Shown: positions 45,912 to 55,990, counted from the stretch's first letter. The stretch is 64,000 nucleotides of DNA from Chryseobacterium jejuense (GCF_900100075.1 NZ_FNEG01000004.1:62001-126000); one strand, 5' to 3'. Notes: a model not told the origin generated them from the sequence alone. Made by a program: numbers and translations.

Positions 45912-46373
45912 CTAAGTAAGCTGGTTACGAACTTCCCAGTATCCTTTTGTATATAATTCGGGATTGATTCTGGTTTCTATTAGTAATAAGATTCTTGTGA
46001 ATTGAGGTTCGAGATAGTAACTTTTGTTCAAATTCAGCTTTCCGCCGGAATAATAAATGGTAACCGTTGGTGTTTTATATTTTCCAAGTCTCACCATATC
46101 AACCTTTGTAATATCAGTCCAGGAAATAGAATACCTCTTAAAACCACCCACAAAACGGATTTCACTATTCGAAATAATAAGTTTTTGACGGGAGTATAGA
46201 AACATGGAAACAGCAATGAAGAAAATCACAGGAGCTAAAAAAGGCAACCATCCTCCATTTTTTATCATGAGAACGTTAATTCCTAATGCAAATACTAAAA
46301 GACTTACTATCCGATAGGTTATTTTCTGCCATTGTGGTGCTGCAAACACTTCTTCAGTGATTAATTCTCCCAT
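45912..46373 (-). CDS. Small membrane protein with PH-like domain
   Basis: 153 residues from the ATG at 46373 (a TTG at 46397 would add 8). Two membrane segments (ITYRIVSLLVFALGINVLMI; WLPFLAPVIFFIAVSMFLYS) are followed by a small beta-rich part (EIRFVGGFKRYSISWTDITK) like bacterial PH domains. Function unknown. Single gene next to a GNAT gene on the same strand. Confidence 0.65.
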   Translation of the reverse strand: MGELITEEVFAAPQWQKITYRIVSLLVFALGINVLMIKNGGWLPFLAPVIFFIAVSMFLYSRQKLIISNSEIRFVGGFKRYSISWTDITKVDMVRLGKYKTPTVTIYYSGGKLNLNKSYYLEPQFTRILLLIETRINPELYTKGYWEVRNQLT

Positions 46374-46437
46374 ACTGTAAATATCTGTTTCCTTCAAACG
46401 TCTGCTATAAATTACAAACCAAATAGTTAGAATAAAA

Positions 46438-46929
46438 TCACCTTAGTTCATATTCAATTTCGTCATCATCCGTCTCTTTCACTTTTACAAAATTAAGCCG
46501 TTCGAGAAGTTTAACGGCAGCTCCGTTTTGTTGACTTGTTGCAGCCCAGATTCGCTCTAATTTCATTTGATTTACTCCAAAATCAATGGCCAGTAACATT
46601 CCCTCTGTCATATATCCCTGTCCATAATATTTTGATAATAAAACACAGCCTAATTCGCCTTCTCCTTTATCCAACCCACGGTAATAGCCACAAGTTCCAA
46701 CAATGTTATGGGTTGCATTATCTACAATTCCCCAATGAATAGAATTTCCATCCCTATAATCCTGATTGATTTTTGCCTGCATTTCAGCTGCCTGCTGAAC
46801 GGTTTTCGCCTGAACAGCATCATAAAATGAAATCTCTACAAGATCATCCAGATCTGTATCCAGAATTTGTCTTAAGGATACTCTCCTGCCCTTTACATTT
46901 GGGAAATTGTGGTGTTGAAATAGGTTCAT
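46438..46929 (-). CDS. GNAT acetyltransferase, RimJ/RimL-like
   Basis: 163 residues. Motifs: GRRVSLRQILDTDLDDLVEI at the start, GTCGYYRGLDKGEGELGCVL, the acetyl-CoA loop YYGQGYMTEGMLLAIDFG and ERIWAATSQQNGAAVKLLER, then LNFVKVKE. The family acetylates N-termini or small amines. Single gene. Confidence 0.88.
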   Translation of the reverse strand: MNLFQHHNFPNVKGRRVSLRQILDTDLDDLVEISFYDAVQAKTVQQAAEMQAKINQDYRDGNSIHWGIVDNATHNIVGTCGYYRGLDKGEGELGCVLLSKYYGQGYMTEGMLLAIDFGVNQMKLERIWAATSQQNGAAVKLLERLNFVKVKETDDDEIEYELR

Positions 46930-47089
46930 GGTTTGTTAAATTATAGTTTTCTGAAAAATAAGCTTTATCATCATATAATCTTTCCCGTCAACTATATCTG
47001 ATCTCTGATTTGATAAAGGTAATGATATAATCAAATATACCCGCTACATTGTAAGACCTATTTTTGCAGGGTATGGATAGTGGCATGTC

Positions 47090-47584
47090 TTAAATCAATA
47101 TTTGATTAAGCGCACTTTTATAACACCCTAAAATAAATTCGGTATAATATAACTGTGCATCTAATGCCTGAGTCTTATCATGAAGTTCTATGCGCTTGGA
47201 AAGCACGATCTCTCCCTTATAACTGAATGAGCAGAATGAATACACTTTAAATCCTGAATTTCTTACAGATGCCGCATATCCCGTAGAAGCAATTCCCCAA
47301 TCTGTTCCAAATGATTCGGCGACCTTTACAGCCATTGTATCTGCCATTTTTTGGGTTTCAAAACCATTTTCCTGAGCTTCAATTCTATTGATATCTAAAA
47401 AATTAACTTTTTCAGGTATTGTAAACGTTGTGATCCCTCCTTTGTAAAACAGTTTTGCATTAGGCATCTGGGAAAAGGCCAACTGTATTAATCCCGAGGT
47501 TACACTTTCTGCTATAGAAACCGTTTCATTCATTGTAATGAGTGAATTACTGATATAATCAAGTAAACTTTGCTGAAATTTCAT
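47090..47584 (-). CDS. CinA C-terminal-like nicotinamide-nucleotide amidase family protein
   Basis: 164 residues, the length of stand-alone PncC/CinA-C domains. Signature: VSIAESVTSGLIQLAFSQMP, AKLFYKGGITTFTIPEKVNF and GTDWGIASTGYA. Known members deamidate NMN to NaMN. The Gly-rich substrate loop is partly altered (IASTGYAASVRN), so activity is not certain. Single gene. Confidence 0.8.
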   Translation of the reverse strand: MKFQQSLLDYISNSLITMNETVSIAESVTSGLIQLAFSQMPNAKLFYKGGITTFTIPEKVNFLDINRIEAQENGFETQKMADTMAVKVAESFGTDWGIASTGYAASVRNSGFKVYSFCSFSYKGEIVLSKRIELHDKTQALDAQLYYTEFILGCYKSALNQILI

Positions 47585-47640
47585 GATACCTATTATTTAA
47601 TGTTTATTTAAAAAACTTTTTACGCTGCCGAAATCAATGT

Positions 47641-47910
47641 TCAGATAACGTCATAATCATTCATGGTTGTTACAAAATAATGCTCAATCATTTCCTTGGC
47701 ATCTCTGCACATGGACAAAAGCTCTTCTCTGGTCATATCTTCAAAAATAAAATCATCATGAACTTCGATAATGAATTCAGTCACTTTTTCTGTGTTCATC
47801 AGATCATAAGTCATTAAATCATTTAAATTATCTAATCTACATTCTTCCTTAAAAAAAGGAAGCTTCCTGGAAATGGAATTCTTAAACTGAAAAAGATGTA
47901 TTTTTTTCAT
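47641..47910 (-). CDS. Small conserved protein, paralog of 55991
   Basis: 89 residues (MKKIHLFQFKNSISRKLPFF). A paralog at 55991-56254 keeps the frame throughout (KKIHLF.F / IPFFKEE; VTEYIVKAHDDF; LLMCREAQKTIEHYFV). Family and function unknown; two diverged copies in one window show that it is a real gene. Confidence 0.75.
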   Translation of the reverse strand: MKKIHLFQFKNSISRKLPFFKEECRLDNLNDLMTYDLMNTEKVTEFIIEVHDDFIFEDMTREELLSMCRDAKEMIEHYFVTTMNDYDVI

Positions 47911-48425
47911 GACTTTCGGTGTTGAATTAATAGTAAAAACAGTCTGTTTTGTAGGTGAAAAAATTGCTTACCCATTTATATTCAGACAGACTCTTTTTTG
48001 TGGGCACAGTTGATGAAATTCATTATATATCATCACATCAACATGGATAAAAAGGACAGAAACCATAGGTTCCTATCCTTAATTAATTAAAACCTTCTGA
48101 AAACAGATCTACTATTTTATTGGGATTTTAATATGCTCATTATCAAAGTTGAGAATCCTTCAGCTTATTAATTTTATCATGGTGTATATTGGCTTTTTCC
48201 AGTCTTTTTTTACTACTACGATGTTTTCAAATACCGGAGAACAGCATTTTGTATGATGCATACTTTCAACTGCTCACTCTATTTTCCAGTCTAAAAATTG
48301 CACTATTTATGGTGATATAAACTTTATGGATTGGGTAAATTCCTGATTATTATACTACAAAGATGGCCGTTTCAGTATATACTTAAGCTATATATATCCG
48401 GAATAATCTTACATATATCACACAT
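47911..48425. other. Intergenic, no gene seen
   Basis: About 515 bp between two minus-strand genes. Short frames show no coding character, and no clear repeat or hairpin was found. Confidence 0.5.
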
Positions 48426-48986
48426 TTATAAGTCTTCCAGATTTCCAAGACGTTTTTGTTTCAACTGTTTGTAAAATGAAGGAGAAAGCCCGGTGATCTT
48501 TTTAAATTGGTTAGAAAGATGGGCTACACTGCTGTAATTGAGTTTATAAGAGATTTCTGTAAGATTGAGTTCATCATATAACAGTAATTCTTTTACCTTT
48601 TCTACTTTATTTATAATGATAAAATGCTGGAGTGTCATTCCTTTCACTTCAGAAAAGGTATTGGCCAGATAAGTATAATCATATCCTAATTTTTCACTTA
48701 CATAATCTGAGAAATTTTCTTTTGGGAGTTCATCTGAATAATGAATCATTTCTATGACTACATTTTTTATTTTTTCTATCAGGATGCTTTTTTTATCATC
48801 TAATACTTCAAGCCCTGTTTTAAGTAAATTTTCTTTCAGAATTTGTCTTAGTTCTACGCTGATATCATCCAACAATTCTACAGTTCCCAAATCTACAATA
48901 GCATTTTTAATGCCCAACCTTTCCAGTTCCTGATGGACAACCATTTTGCAGCGCAAACTTACCATATATTTTATGTACAACTTCAT
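48426..48986 (-). CDS. AraC-family regulator without sensor domain
   Basis: 186 residues. The C-terminal about 100 residues are an AraC domain (NFSDYVSEKLGYDYTYLANT; LTEISYKLNYSSVAHLSNQF; GLSPSFYKQLKQKR). The N-terminal about 85 residues are a short helical region (VVHQELERLGIKNAIVDLGT) without a cupin or membrane segment. Alternative internal starts exist at the second and third Met. Divergent from the 43-residue gene and the GH130 operon. Confidence 0.88.
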   Translation of the reverse strand: MKLYIKYMVSLRCKMVVHQELERLGIKNAIVDLGTVELLDDISVELRQILKENLLKTGLEVLDDKKSILIEKIKNVVIEMIHYSDELPKENFSDYVSEKLGYDYTYLANTFSEVKGMTLQHFIIINKVEKVKELLLYDELNLTEISYKLNYSSVAHLSNQFKKITGLSPSFYKQLKQKRLGNLEDL

Positions 48987-49152
48987 CTCCCTTACTGTTT
49001 ATACCTGCCAATTATTTCATTAACAGTTATTTACCCAAAGTTAGTCTATTAAATCTGAAATATCTATGATTTATGCAACAAATTGAAAGACAATTGCAAA
49101 GCTTTCCTTTTTTAATGATTGAAATTTACAGTTAACAAAAAAATATTTCATC

Positions 49153-49284
49153 ATGTCAAAAGAAAAAGACGGAAAAAAGAAATCAGATAAAACTCCACCC
49201 GCAAAATCAGCAAAAGAGAAACGGGAAGACAAAATGAATAAACGAAGAGACAGGGAAAACGAAGCCCAAAATACCAGCAACTAA
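49153..49284 (+). CDS. 43-residue charged protein
   Basis: MSKEKDGKKKSDKTPPAKSA, then KEKREDKMNKRRDRENEAQN and TSN, very Lys/Arg/Glu-rich. The stop TAA is followed directly by the ATG of the GH130 gene, so they should be cotranscribed. Probably a small, disordered nucleic-acid-associated or stress protein, but this is a guess. Confidence 0.6.
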   Translation: MSKEKDGKKKSDKTPPAKSAKEKREDKMNKRRDRENEAQNTSN

Positions 49285-50313
49285 ATGGTATCTCTGAAAA
49301 AAGACGGAATTATACTCAGAAAAACGACATTAGACTTTGAGAGTGAAGGTGTTTTAAACCCCGCAGTTATTAAGGATAACGGAAAAATACATTTATTGTA
49401 CAGGGCTCTTGCCAAGAATAATTTCTCCAGTATCGGATACTGTATACTCTCAGATTATAAAACTATAGAAACCCGGTTGAGCAATCCGGTTATCATCCCC
49501 GAGTTTGAATACGAAAAACATGGTGTTGAAGATCCTAGAATTGTAAAAATCGATCATTTATTTTACCTTACTTATACGAGTTATGACGGGATTAATGCAT
49601 TGGGAACTCTTGCCGTATCTGAAGATCTTATATCATGGCAAAAGCTGGGGATTATTGTTCCCAAAATTCCATACAACAAGTTTAGATTTTTATCAGAATC
49701 TCAAGGTGAAATAGGAGAAAAGTACAGACGCTTCAACAAACTCCCGCCTACTCACAACAAGAATAAAGATGTCTTCCTATGGGATAAAAATGTGATATTT
49801 TTCCCAAGAAGAATTAACGGTAAGCTTTATTTTCTTCATCGAATAAGACCCGATATCCAGATTGTAGGGATAGAAAGTATTGAAGATCTGAATCCTGATT
49901 TCTGGAAAGATTATTTCCTTCACTTTAAAGAACATATTGTATTATCTCCCCAGTATGAGCATGAAGTAAGCTATATTGGCGGCGGATGTCCCCCTATAGA
50001 AACCGAACATGGATGGCTTTTGATCTATCATGGCGTACATGATACCATTGAAGGATATGTTTACAGCGCATGTGCTGCTTTACTGGATATTGATCATCCT
50101 GAAAAAGAAATTTCAAGGCTTCCTTATCCTCTTTTCAAGCCCGAAGAAGAATGGGAACTGAAGGGAGAAGTGAACAATGTCTGCTTCCCTACCGGAGCCA
50201 TCGTAGAAGGAGATACACTCCATATTTACTACGGCGCTGCAGACAAAAGAATAGCTGTTGCTTCTTTAAGTATCCAGGAATTACTCCAGGAATTACTCCA
50301 GTACACATCATAA
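49285..50313 (+). CDS. GH130-like glycoside phosphorylase/hydrolase
   Basis: 342 residues. Five-bladed propeller signature: HLLYRALAKNNFSSIGYCIL, HGVEDPRIVKIDHLFYLTYT, VFLWDKNVIFFPRRINGKLY and GGGCPPIETEHGWLLIYHGV. GH130 enzymes cleave or phosphorolyse beta-mannosides. The start lies directly after the small gene. Followed 18 bp later by a GT4 fusion, the usual partner in Bacteroidetes. A 12-bp tandem duplication at the 3' end repeats part of the last codons (QELLQELLQ). Confidence 0.88.
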   Translation: MVSLKKDGIILRKTTLDFESEGVLNPAVIKDNGKIHLLYRALAKNNFSSIGYCILSDYKTIETRLSNPVIIPEFEYEKHGVEDPRIVKIDHLFYLTYTSYDGINALGTLAVSEDLISWQKLGIIVPKIPYNKFRFLSESQGEIGEKYRRFNKLPPTHNKNKDVFLWDKNVIFFPRRINGKLYFLHRIRPDIQIVGIESIEDLNPDFWKDYFLHFKEHIVLSPQYEHEVSYIGGGCPPIETEHGWLLIYHGVHDTIEGYVYSACAALLDIDHPEKEISRLPYPLFKPEEEWELKGEVNNVCFPTGAIVEGDTLHIYYGAADKRIAVASLSIQELLQELLQYTS

Positions 50314-50331
50314 TTGATTATTCTATACAGA

Positions 50332-52626
50332 ATGTCAGACTTTAAAACAGATATCAACATGAATAAAAATATAAACCCAGACGTGGAGGAAAAGACAAAA
50401 AGACAATCTGTCCAACATAAAAAAAGCACAATTAATTATAAACCTGAAATTATCTTTATAAGTACTTTTCCTCCTAAGGTGTGCGGTATTGCAACGTATT
50501 GTCAGGATTTGATAAAATCTCTTCAGCTAAAGTTCAAAGAATCATTTACCATCACCATCTGCCCAATGGAAACTGGAGATGAAAGCTATCGATATGAAGA
50601 AAACCCTCAATACCGACTCAATACATCCGATGCTATTTCTTATTTGGAGCTTGCTGATAAAATCAACAAAAATGACAATATTCAATTGGTTATGCTCCAG
50701 CATGAATTTGGATTTTTCACTGAAGCTAAAAACGGATTATTGCTTTTTCTTCAAAATGTAGAGAAAGATATCATCATCACTTTTCACACCGTTCTGCCGA
50801 AACCGGATTGGGAATTAAAAGAAAAGGTAAAAGAAATCAGCAGTTTCGTACAATCTATTATTGTGATGACCAGTATTTCTGCGGATATGCTTTCCCATGA
50901 TTATGATATTCCATTAGAAAAAATTAAAGTGATCCCCCACGGCACTCATTTACTGCCATTTATCGATAAAATTTCACTGAAAGCGAAATACGGATTTAAG
51001 GATAAAAAAGTTCTTTCAACATTTGGTTTACTGGGCTCGGGGAAAAATATTGAAACCACCTTAGAAGCTCTGCCTGAAATTGTTTCCCAAAATCCAGATG
51101 CAATGTTTCTAATTATTGGAAAAACGCATCCCGGCGTCATTAAATATGAAGGTGAGAGGTATCGTGATTTTTTGCAGGATACTGTTAAGAGACTCCATCT
51201 GGAAAAACATACTTATTTTATCAACCAGTATCTGCCTTTGGATGAGTTGTTGGATTATCTTCAGCTTACCAATATCTATCTTTTCACTTCAAAAGACAGA
51301 AACCAAGCAGTGAGCGGAACCTTTTCCTATGCCATCAGTTGTGGCTGCCCTATTGTTTCCACTCCTATTCCCCATGCTCTGGAAATATTAAATGAAGATC
51401 TGGGAATTATTATTGACTTTGAAGCTCCAAAACAGCTTGCTGCTGCCGTGAATACATTACTTAAAAATGAAACCGCACAGGAAAAATTACGATCAAATAG
51501 TTTGGAAAAAATGGCTCCCACAGCCTGGGAGAATTCTTCTATTTCACATGCCTTATTATTTCAACAATACAGCAAAGATAAAATGACATTACATTATACA
51601 TTCCCCAACATTAATCTCAGCCATCTCAAAAATATGACAACAGATTTTGGGATGATCCAGTTTTCTAAAATCAACAAACCTGATATCAATTCCGGGTATA
51701 CTTTGGACGATAATGCCCGCGCTATGATTGTAGCCTGCAGACATTATGAACTGAGCAAAGATGAATCTGACCTTGATTTAATCTCAACTTATCTGAAGCT
51801 TATTAATTTTTGCCAACAGCCGGATGGAAGTTTCCTTAATTATATCAATCAAGACAAGGAATTTGCACAGCAGAATTATGAGACCAATCTGGAAGATTCT
51901 AATGGAAGGGCTATCTGGGCATTGGGCTATCTTCTTTCTATAAAAGCAATTTTACCGCAACCGTTTTCTGATGAAGCGGAATCAATTATTGAAAAAAGTC
52001 TTCCGTCTATTGATAAAATACACTCTACCCGTGCCATGGCTTTTATTATAAAGGGATTGCATTATCAAAACGCTGAAAACAATATTCCACTATTGAAAAA
52101 ACTGGCCAATCGACTGGTTAAAATGTATCAGCATGAAAAACATAGAGACTGGCATTGGTTTGAAAGCTATCTTACCTATGGAAACAGCGTACTCCCTGAA
52201 GCTTTATTATGTGCATGGATTACGACCCAAGACGAAATGTATAAGCAGGTTGCCAATGAATCATTCAAATTTCTGCTTTCTAAAATATTTATTAAAGGGG
52301 GTATCAAAGTAATATCCAATAAAGGATGGCTGCACAAAGAAACGGTTAAAAATCCTGAATCAATTGGTGGCGAACAGCCTATTGACGTTGCTTACACCAT
52401 ACTGGCCTTATCTACATTCTACAAGGTTTTTAAGGATGAAAAATATTTGCAGATGATGAGGAATGCTTTTAGTTGGTTTTTAGGAAAAAATCATTTACAT
52501 CAGATTATTTATAACCCTGCAACAGGTGGATGTTATGATGGTCTTGAAGAGAAAAATGTTAATCTCAATCAGGGTGCGGAATCCACAGTAAGCTATCTCA
52601 TGGCAAGACTCTGTTTTCCAAAATAA
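50332..52626 (+). CDS. GT4 glycosyltransferase with C-terminal six-hairpin-like domain
   Basis: 764 residues from the ATG at 50332; a TTG at 50314 is possible. The N-terminal half is a GT-B transferase (IIFISTFPPKVCGIATYCQD; VIPHGTHLLPFIDKI; TKDRNQAVSGTFSYAISCGC, then PIVSTPIPHALEIL with the sugar-binding E). The C-terminal about 340 residues are repeated alpha-hairpins (TLDDNARAMIVACRHYELSK; NLEDSNGRAIWALGYLLSIK; HWFESYLTYGNSVLPEALLC), as in cellobiose epimerase or mannosidase-like folds. With GH130 it probably acts on a mannose-containing glycan. Confidence 0.85.
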   Translation: MSDFKTDINMNKNINPDVEEKTKRQSVQHKKSTINYKPEIIFISTFPPKVCGIATYCQDLIKSLQLKFKESFTITICPMETGDESYRYEENPQYRLNTSDAISYLELADKINKNDNIQLVMLQHEFGFFTEAKNGLLLFLQNVEKDIIITFHTVLPKPDWELKEKVKEISSFVQSIIVMTSISADMLSHDYDIPLEKIKVIPHGTHLLPFIDKISLKAKYGFKDKKVLSTFGLLGSGKNIETTLEALPEIVSQNPDAMFLIIGKTHPGVIKYEGERYRDFLQDTVKRLHLEKHTYFINQYLPLDELLDYLQLTNIYLFTSKDRNQAVSGTFSYAISCGCPIVSTPIPHALEILNEDLGIIIDFEAPKQLAAAVNTLLKNETAQEKLRSNSLEKMAPTAWENSSISHALLFQQYSKDKMTLHYTFPNINLSHLKNMTTDFGMIQFSKINKPDINSGYTLDDNARAMIVACRHYELSKDESDLDLISTYLKLINFCQQPDGSFLNYINQDKEFAQQNYETNLEDSNGRAIWALGYLLSIKAILPQPFSDEAESIIEKSLPSIDKIHSTRAMAFIIKGLHYQNAENNIPLLKKLANRLVKMYQHEKHRDWHWFESYLTYGNSVLPEALLCAWITTQDEMYKQVANESFKFLLSKIFIKGGIKVISNKGWLHKETVKNPESIGGEQPIDVAYTILALSTFYKVFKDEKYLQMMRNAFSWFLGKNHLHQIIYNPATGGCYDGLEEKNVNLNQGAESTVSYLMARLCFPK

Positions 52627-52673
52627 CAACCCTTGATTACCTACATTTTTATACCTATCTAATACAAAACAGC

Positions 52674-53771
52674 TTATGGAACTACCGTAATAAAAAGGTA
52701 AATTAAAAAAATAGCGATCAGTACAATTCCCTGCATGATATTGGTTCTGCCTGTTGCCAGTGAGACGGTAATAATAAAAAGTGATAGTCCTAAAAGTATT
52801 GTTGATTTGATATCTATCCCTAATGACATTCTTATACCGGTTATTACAGATATAATGGCAATCGCTGGAATACTGAGTCCGATACTTGCTAAAGCAGAAC
52901 CAAAAGCCAGATTTAATGAGGTTTGAATTTCATCACTTTTTGCAGCTCTGAATGCAGCTAGCCCTTCCGGAAGGAGAACAATACCAGCAATAATGATCCC
53001 TACAAGTGACCTTGGAGCACCAACCGAAACAACGATATGTTCAACATCCTTTGAAAGAAGTTTTGCCAGTAAAACGACTATTCCCAGGGACAAGATTAAT
53101 AATATACAACTGATATACAATTGTTTTCGGGAAATCATATCATGACTATTTTGTACAGGCTGATTTTTAGATAGTTTGTTTTGTGGAGAAATGAAAAAAC
53201 TCCTGTGTCTAAACGTTTGGATCATGGTAAAGCCGAGATAAAGCCCTAAAGAAATCAAGGCAATAAAAAGCAATTGGAAGGACGTATATTCACCTCCGAG
53301 ATGACTTACCGTATAATTGGGCAGAATAAGCACAAAAATAATAACTGAGGTAAGCGTAATCAGTGCGGTACTTACCCCTTGTAGTGTAAAGCTTTGTTCT
53401 CTATATCTTAAAGAGCCTATTACAATACAGCTGCCAATGATTCCGGTAAGGATTATCATCACGGCTGCAAAGACTGTATCTCTGGCAAGGGTAATGGTTT
53501 CTAAGCCTTTCGCTCCCATCATAATGGAAATAATAAGTCCTACTTCTATAACCGTAATAGCAAATGCCAGAAGTAAAGTTCCGAATGGCTCCCCCAAACG
53601 ATGGGCAATGACTTCGGAATGATACACTGCAGCCAAAACACTTCCTATCAAAAATAAAGTAAGAATCACAGAGTAATACCCTGAAGAAAAAACAGAATTT
53701 CCAACATAAGAGAGCCACGCCAGGATAGGAACCAAAACCGTCCACATCCATAAATATTTTTTTATATTCAT
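52674..53771 (-). CDS. chaA: Calcium:proton antiporter
   Basis: 365 residues with about 11 membrane segments. CaCA signature: GEPFGTLLLAFAITVIEVGL and IIAGIVLLPEGLAAFRAAKS, with the acidic Glu in each repeat that binds the cation, then NLAFGSALASIGLSIPAIAI. Length and motifs match ChaA-type exchangers. Single gene. Confidence 0.88.
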   Translation of the reverse strand: MNIKKYLWMWTVLVPILAWLSYVGNSVFSSGYYSVILTLFLIGSVLAAVYHSEVIAHRLGEPFGTLLLAFAITVIEVGLIISIMMGAKGLETITLARDTVFAAVMIILTGIIGSCIVIGSLRYREQSFTLQGVSTALITLTSVIIFVLILPNYTVSHLGGEYTSFQLLFIALISLGLYLGFTMIQTFRHRSFFISPQNKLSKNQPVQNSHDMISRKQLYISCILLILSLGIVVLLAKLLSKDVEHIVVSVGAPRSLVGIIIAGIVLLPEGLAAFRAAKSDEIQTSLNLAFGSALASIGLSIPAIAIISVITGIRMSLGIDIKSTILLGLSLFIITVSLATGRTNIMQGIVLIAIFLIYLFITVVP

Positions 53772-53902
53772 AAAAACATTAATAATTTACAATTGAACTG
53801 TCCTTTGGAGGAAATCAAGAGTTTTATATTTTCTTTTTCAAAACAGTCTTATTAATGATTTGAAGCAGATTAGAAATAATAATATACCGGAAATATTAAA
53901 TA

Positions 53903-54016
53903 ATGAAAACAAGAGAATATGTAGGAACTGAAAGTCCGGATCACCAGTTCAATGTCGTTATTCAGCAAGATACGAATAATCAATCACTTATTTGGAGTTA
54001 TATAGCAGCATTTTAA
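53903..54016 (+). CDS. Possible 37-residue ORF
   Basis: MKTREYVGTESPDHQFNVVI, then QQDTNNQSLIWSYIAAF. No family or conserved neighbour; the region 53772-54222 otherwise shows nothing. Confidence 0.25.
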   Translation: MKTREYVGTESPDHQFNVVIQQDTNNQSLIWSYIAAF

Positions 54017-54222
54017 GTTTGTAATCTTTTCCTAAGACTCAATAACTTCCATCACTTCATCAGACTCATCAAACTGAACAACCGTATTTCAAATGCTCAA
54101 AACAAGCTGATATTTTGTAAAAGTGTGATATCTGCAACATAAAAGAAACTATCTGTAATGCAATAGAGTATTAAACGTCCAACTTTGTACTGTAGCAATG
54201 GTGTTACACTAAAATCCACCTT

Positions 54223-54441
54223 ATGGACACAAACCACAATAAAGGCGATAAATCGTTCAACATTCCCGGAGATTGGAATGAACAGTCTAAACAACTGAAA
54301 GAAAAATTCTCAACATTAACGGATTATGATCTGAAGTTCGAAGAAGGTAAAGAAAAGGAAATGCTTGAAAGAATCGGAAACAGATTAAGAAAAAACCGTG
54401 AAGAGGTTCTCAATATTATTAAAGAAATTAATCTTTCATAA
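54223..54441 (+). CDS. CsbD-like stress protein
   Basis: 72 residues. The CsbD pattern IPGDWNEQSKQLKEKFSTLT, DYDLKFEEGKEKEMLERIGN and RLRKNREEVLNII matches the four-helix fold of the family. Probably general-stress induced. Single gene. Confidence 0.85.
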   Translation: MDTNHNKGDKSFNIPGDWNEQSKQLKEKFSTLTDYDLKFEEGKEKEMLERIGNRLRKNREEVLNIIKEINLS

Positions 54442-54581
54442 ATTGTTTTCAAGGACAGTTAAAGCCTATGATAAAGCCATATTCATCAAAAGTTTTAACT
54501 GGAAAAAGGGATAGGATATTAGACAGTTCTGTCCCTTTTATTTACAATACCTGTCTAGTCTTTTATACTTAAAAAGCTGTG

Positions 54582-54920
54582 ATGAATCATAAAGAACTTG
54601 AGAAATCAAAAGTATATATTACCAGCCAGATTGTAGAATACATTCCGAATTCTGTTGTCAGCAAGACGATACTGGAAAAACTAACCGGCACTATCAGTGC
54701 TTTATCGTTTGATGACAAAGAAGGGCTACCCGAAAAAATCTCTCCTTTTGATGCTGTTGCACAGATCATTGAAGGTAAAGCAGAAATTATGATAGACGGA
54801 GCTTCTTATTTTATGGAAGAAGGTGAATGCATTATCATTCCCGCCCATAAATCTCATTCTATAAAAGGAAACAAACGCTTTAAAATGATAGTAACGATAA
54901 TAAAAAGTGGCTATGAATAA
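54582..54920 (+). CDS. Cupin-domain protein
   Basis: 112 residues from the ATG at 54582 (a GTG one codon upstream is also possible). Cupin signatures: SPFDAVAQIIEGKAEIMIDG (first motif, partly altered) and GECIIIPAHKSHSIKGNKRF (second, with His). It overlaps the next gene by 8 bp, so it is translationally coupled to it. Function unknown. Confidence 0.85.
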   Translation: MNHKELEKSKVYITSQIVEYIPNSVVSKTILEKLTGTISALSFDDKEGLPEKISPFDAVAQIIEGKAEIMIDGASYFMEEGECIIIPAHKSHSIKGNKRFKMIVTIIKSGYE

Positions 54921-55143
54921 TGTAGATACCATATCAATTTTAACCAAAAAGATATTTAAAAAAACGGTTGAAATTCAAAAAGAATTTCCTGAACTGTATG
55001 AACTTTTAGATGAAACTCCACTATTTTTTTCTGCAAAAGAGAAAAATATCACGATCAAAGATTTAAGACAATATCTTATTTCCCTTATTATACAACAAAA
55101 GTCCTTTGAAAAGGGGACTATCAAGAAAAATAATTTACAATAA
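54913..55143 (+). CDS. Small hypothetical protein, coupled to cupin
   Basis: 76 residues from an ATG inside the end of the cupin gene (a GTG at 54907 is possible). Helical (FPELYELLDETPLFFSAKEK; IKDLRQYLISLIIQQKSF), no known family. The 8-bp overlap indicates one transcript with the cupin gene. Confidence 0.7.
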   Translation: MNNVDTISILTKKIFKKTVEIQKEFPELYELLDETPLFFSAKEKNITIKDLRQYLISLIIQQKSFEKGTIKKNNLQ

Positions 55144-55150
55144 AACTCTG

Positions 55151-55951
55151 ATGAAAAAGCTAACTAAGCATCCAAAGAGCAAATTGGGACTCAGAAATAA
55201 AAAAAATATTTCAAGAAGAGCCTATTACTCACAGTTTGTTGCTTTATTCTATATTAGAAATACCAATATCACCCTGGAAAGGGATGCAACGGAAATTCTT
55301 AGAATGTTAAAAGAATTGCAGCAGCTTATTAACAGATCAAGATTGGTATTCAGTACATACTGCAGCTTAAGCCAGCATAATCTGTGGCAGTCTGTTTTAG
55401 AAGATCTAAGCGAGAACATAAAATATATTAGAATGCAGTTTGAATATATACTGGAGAATATTATTAAAAAAAATACAATCAATGCATCTATATTCTGGCA
55501 GCAAAACAAAATCTATATGGATGAGCTGGAAGTGAGCCATAAAAAACTCATCCAACTGGCCACTCAGGTTTTACCAAAAGAAGAAAGATTATCATGGAAA
55601 GTAACTATTTGCAATTTTTATGATGAAATTTTTTCTTTACTCATCCCGCTTATCGGCATGTGCAGGCTTGAATTGGACTTTATAGAAAAACACTCACCTA
55701 AAATCTTTAACCAAACCACTATGGATATTATTAAAGATATTCCGAAAAATTACACATTACAGGAAGCAAAGGAATATGAACATGAGTACTTAAAAGTATT
55801 AACCAACTACAGTCATGAATTCTATAGAAAAAATAACTTTTGGAACAGCTTATTATATATCCTTTCAGGCGGTATATACCCATTGCCATCAAAACGTACC
55901 TTGTCTAAAAGATGGATCAGCAGGAAAATGAAAGATAAGCTTCCAAAATAA
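55151..55951 (+). CDS. Hypothetical helical protein
   Basis: 266 residues from the ATG at 55151 (7 bp after the preceding stop); a longer frame from 55106 overlaps it. Basic N-terminus (MKKLTKHPKSKLGLRNKKNI) and long helical stretches (RDATEILRMLKELQQLINRS; SENIKYIRMQFEYILENIIK). No recognised family, no clear membrane segment. Probably cotranscribed with the cupin pair. Confidence 0.7.
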   Translation: MKKLTKHPKSKLGLRNKKNISRRAYYSQFVALFYIRNTNITLERDATEILRMLKELQQLINRSRLVFSTYCSLSQHNLWQSVLEDLSENIKYIRMQFEYILENIIKKNTINASIFWQQNKIYMDELEVSHKKLIQLATQVLPKEERLSWKVTICNFYDEIFSLLIPLIGMCRLELDFIEKHSPKIFNQTTMDIIKDIPKNYTLQEAKEYEHEYLKVLTNYSHEFYRKNNFWNSLLYILSGGIYPLPSKRTLSKRWISRKMKDKLPK

Positions 55952-55990
55952 ACCTCAAACTAAATTTTCATCTTATTAAATATTTTTGCA

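Noticed and set aside
53772..54222. Additional gene
   Set aside because: Apart from a 37-codon frame, no coding character, hairpin or repeat was seen.
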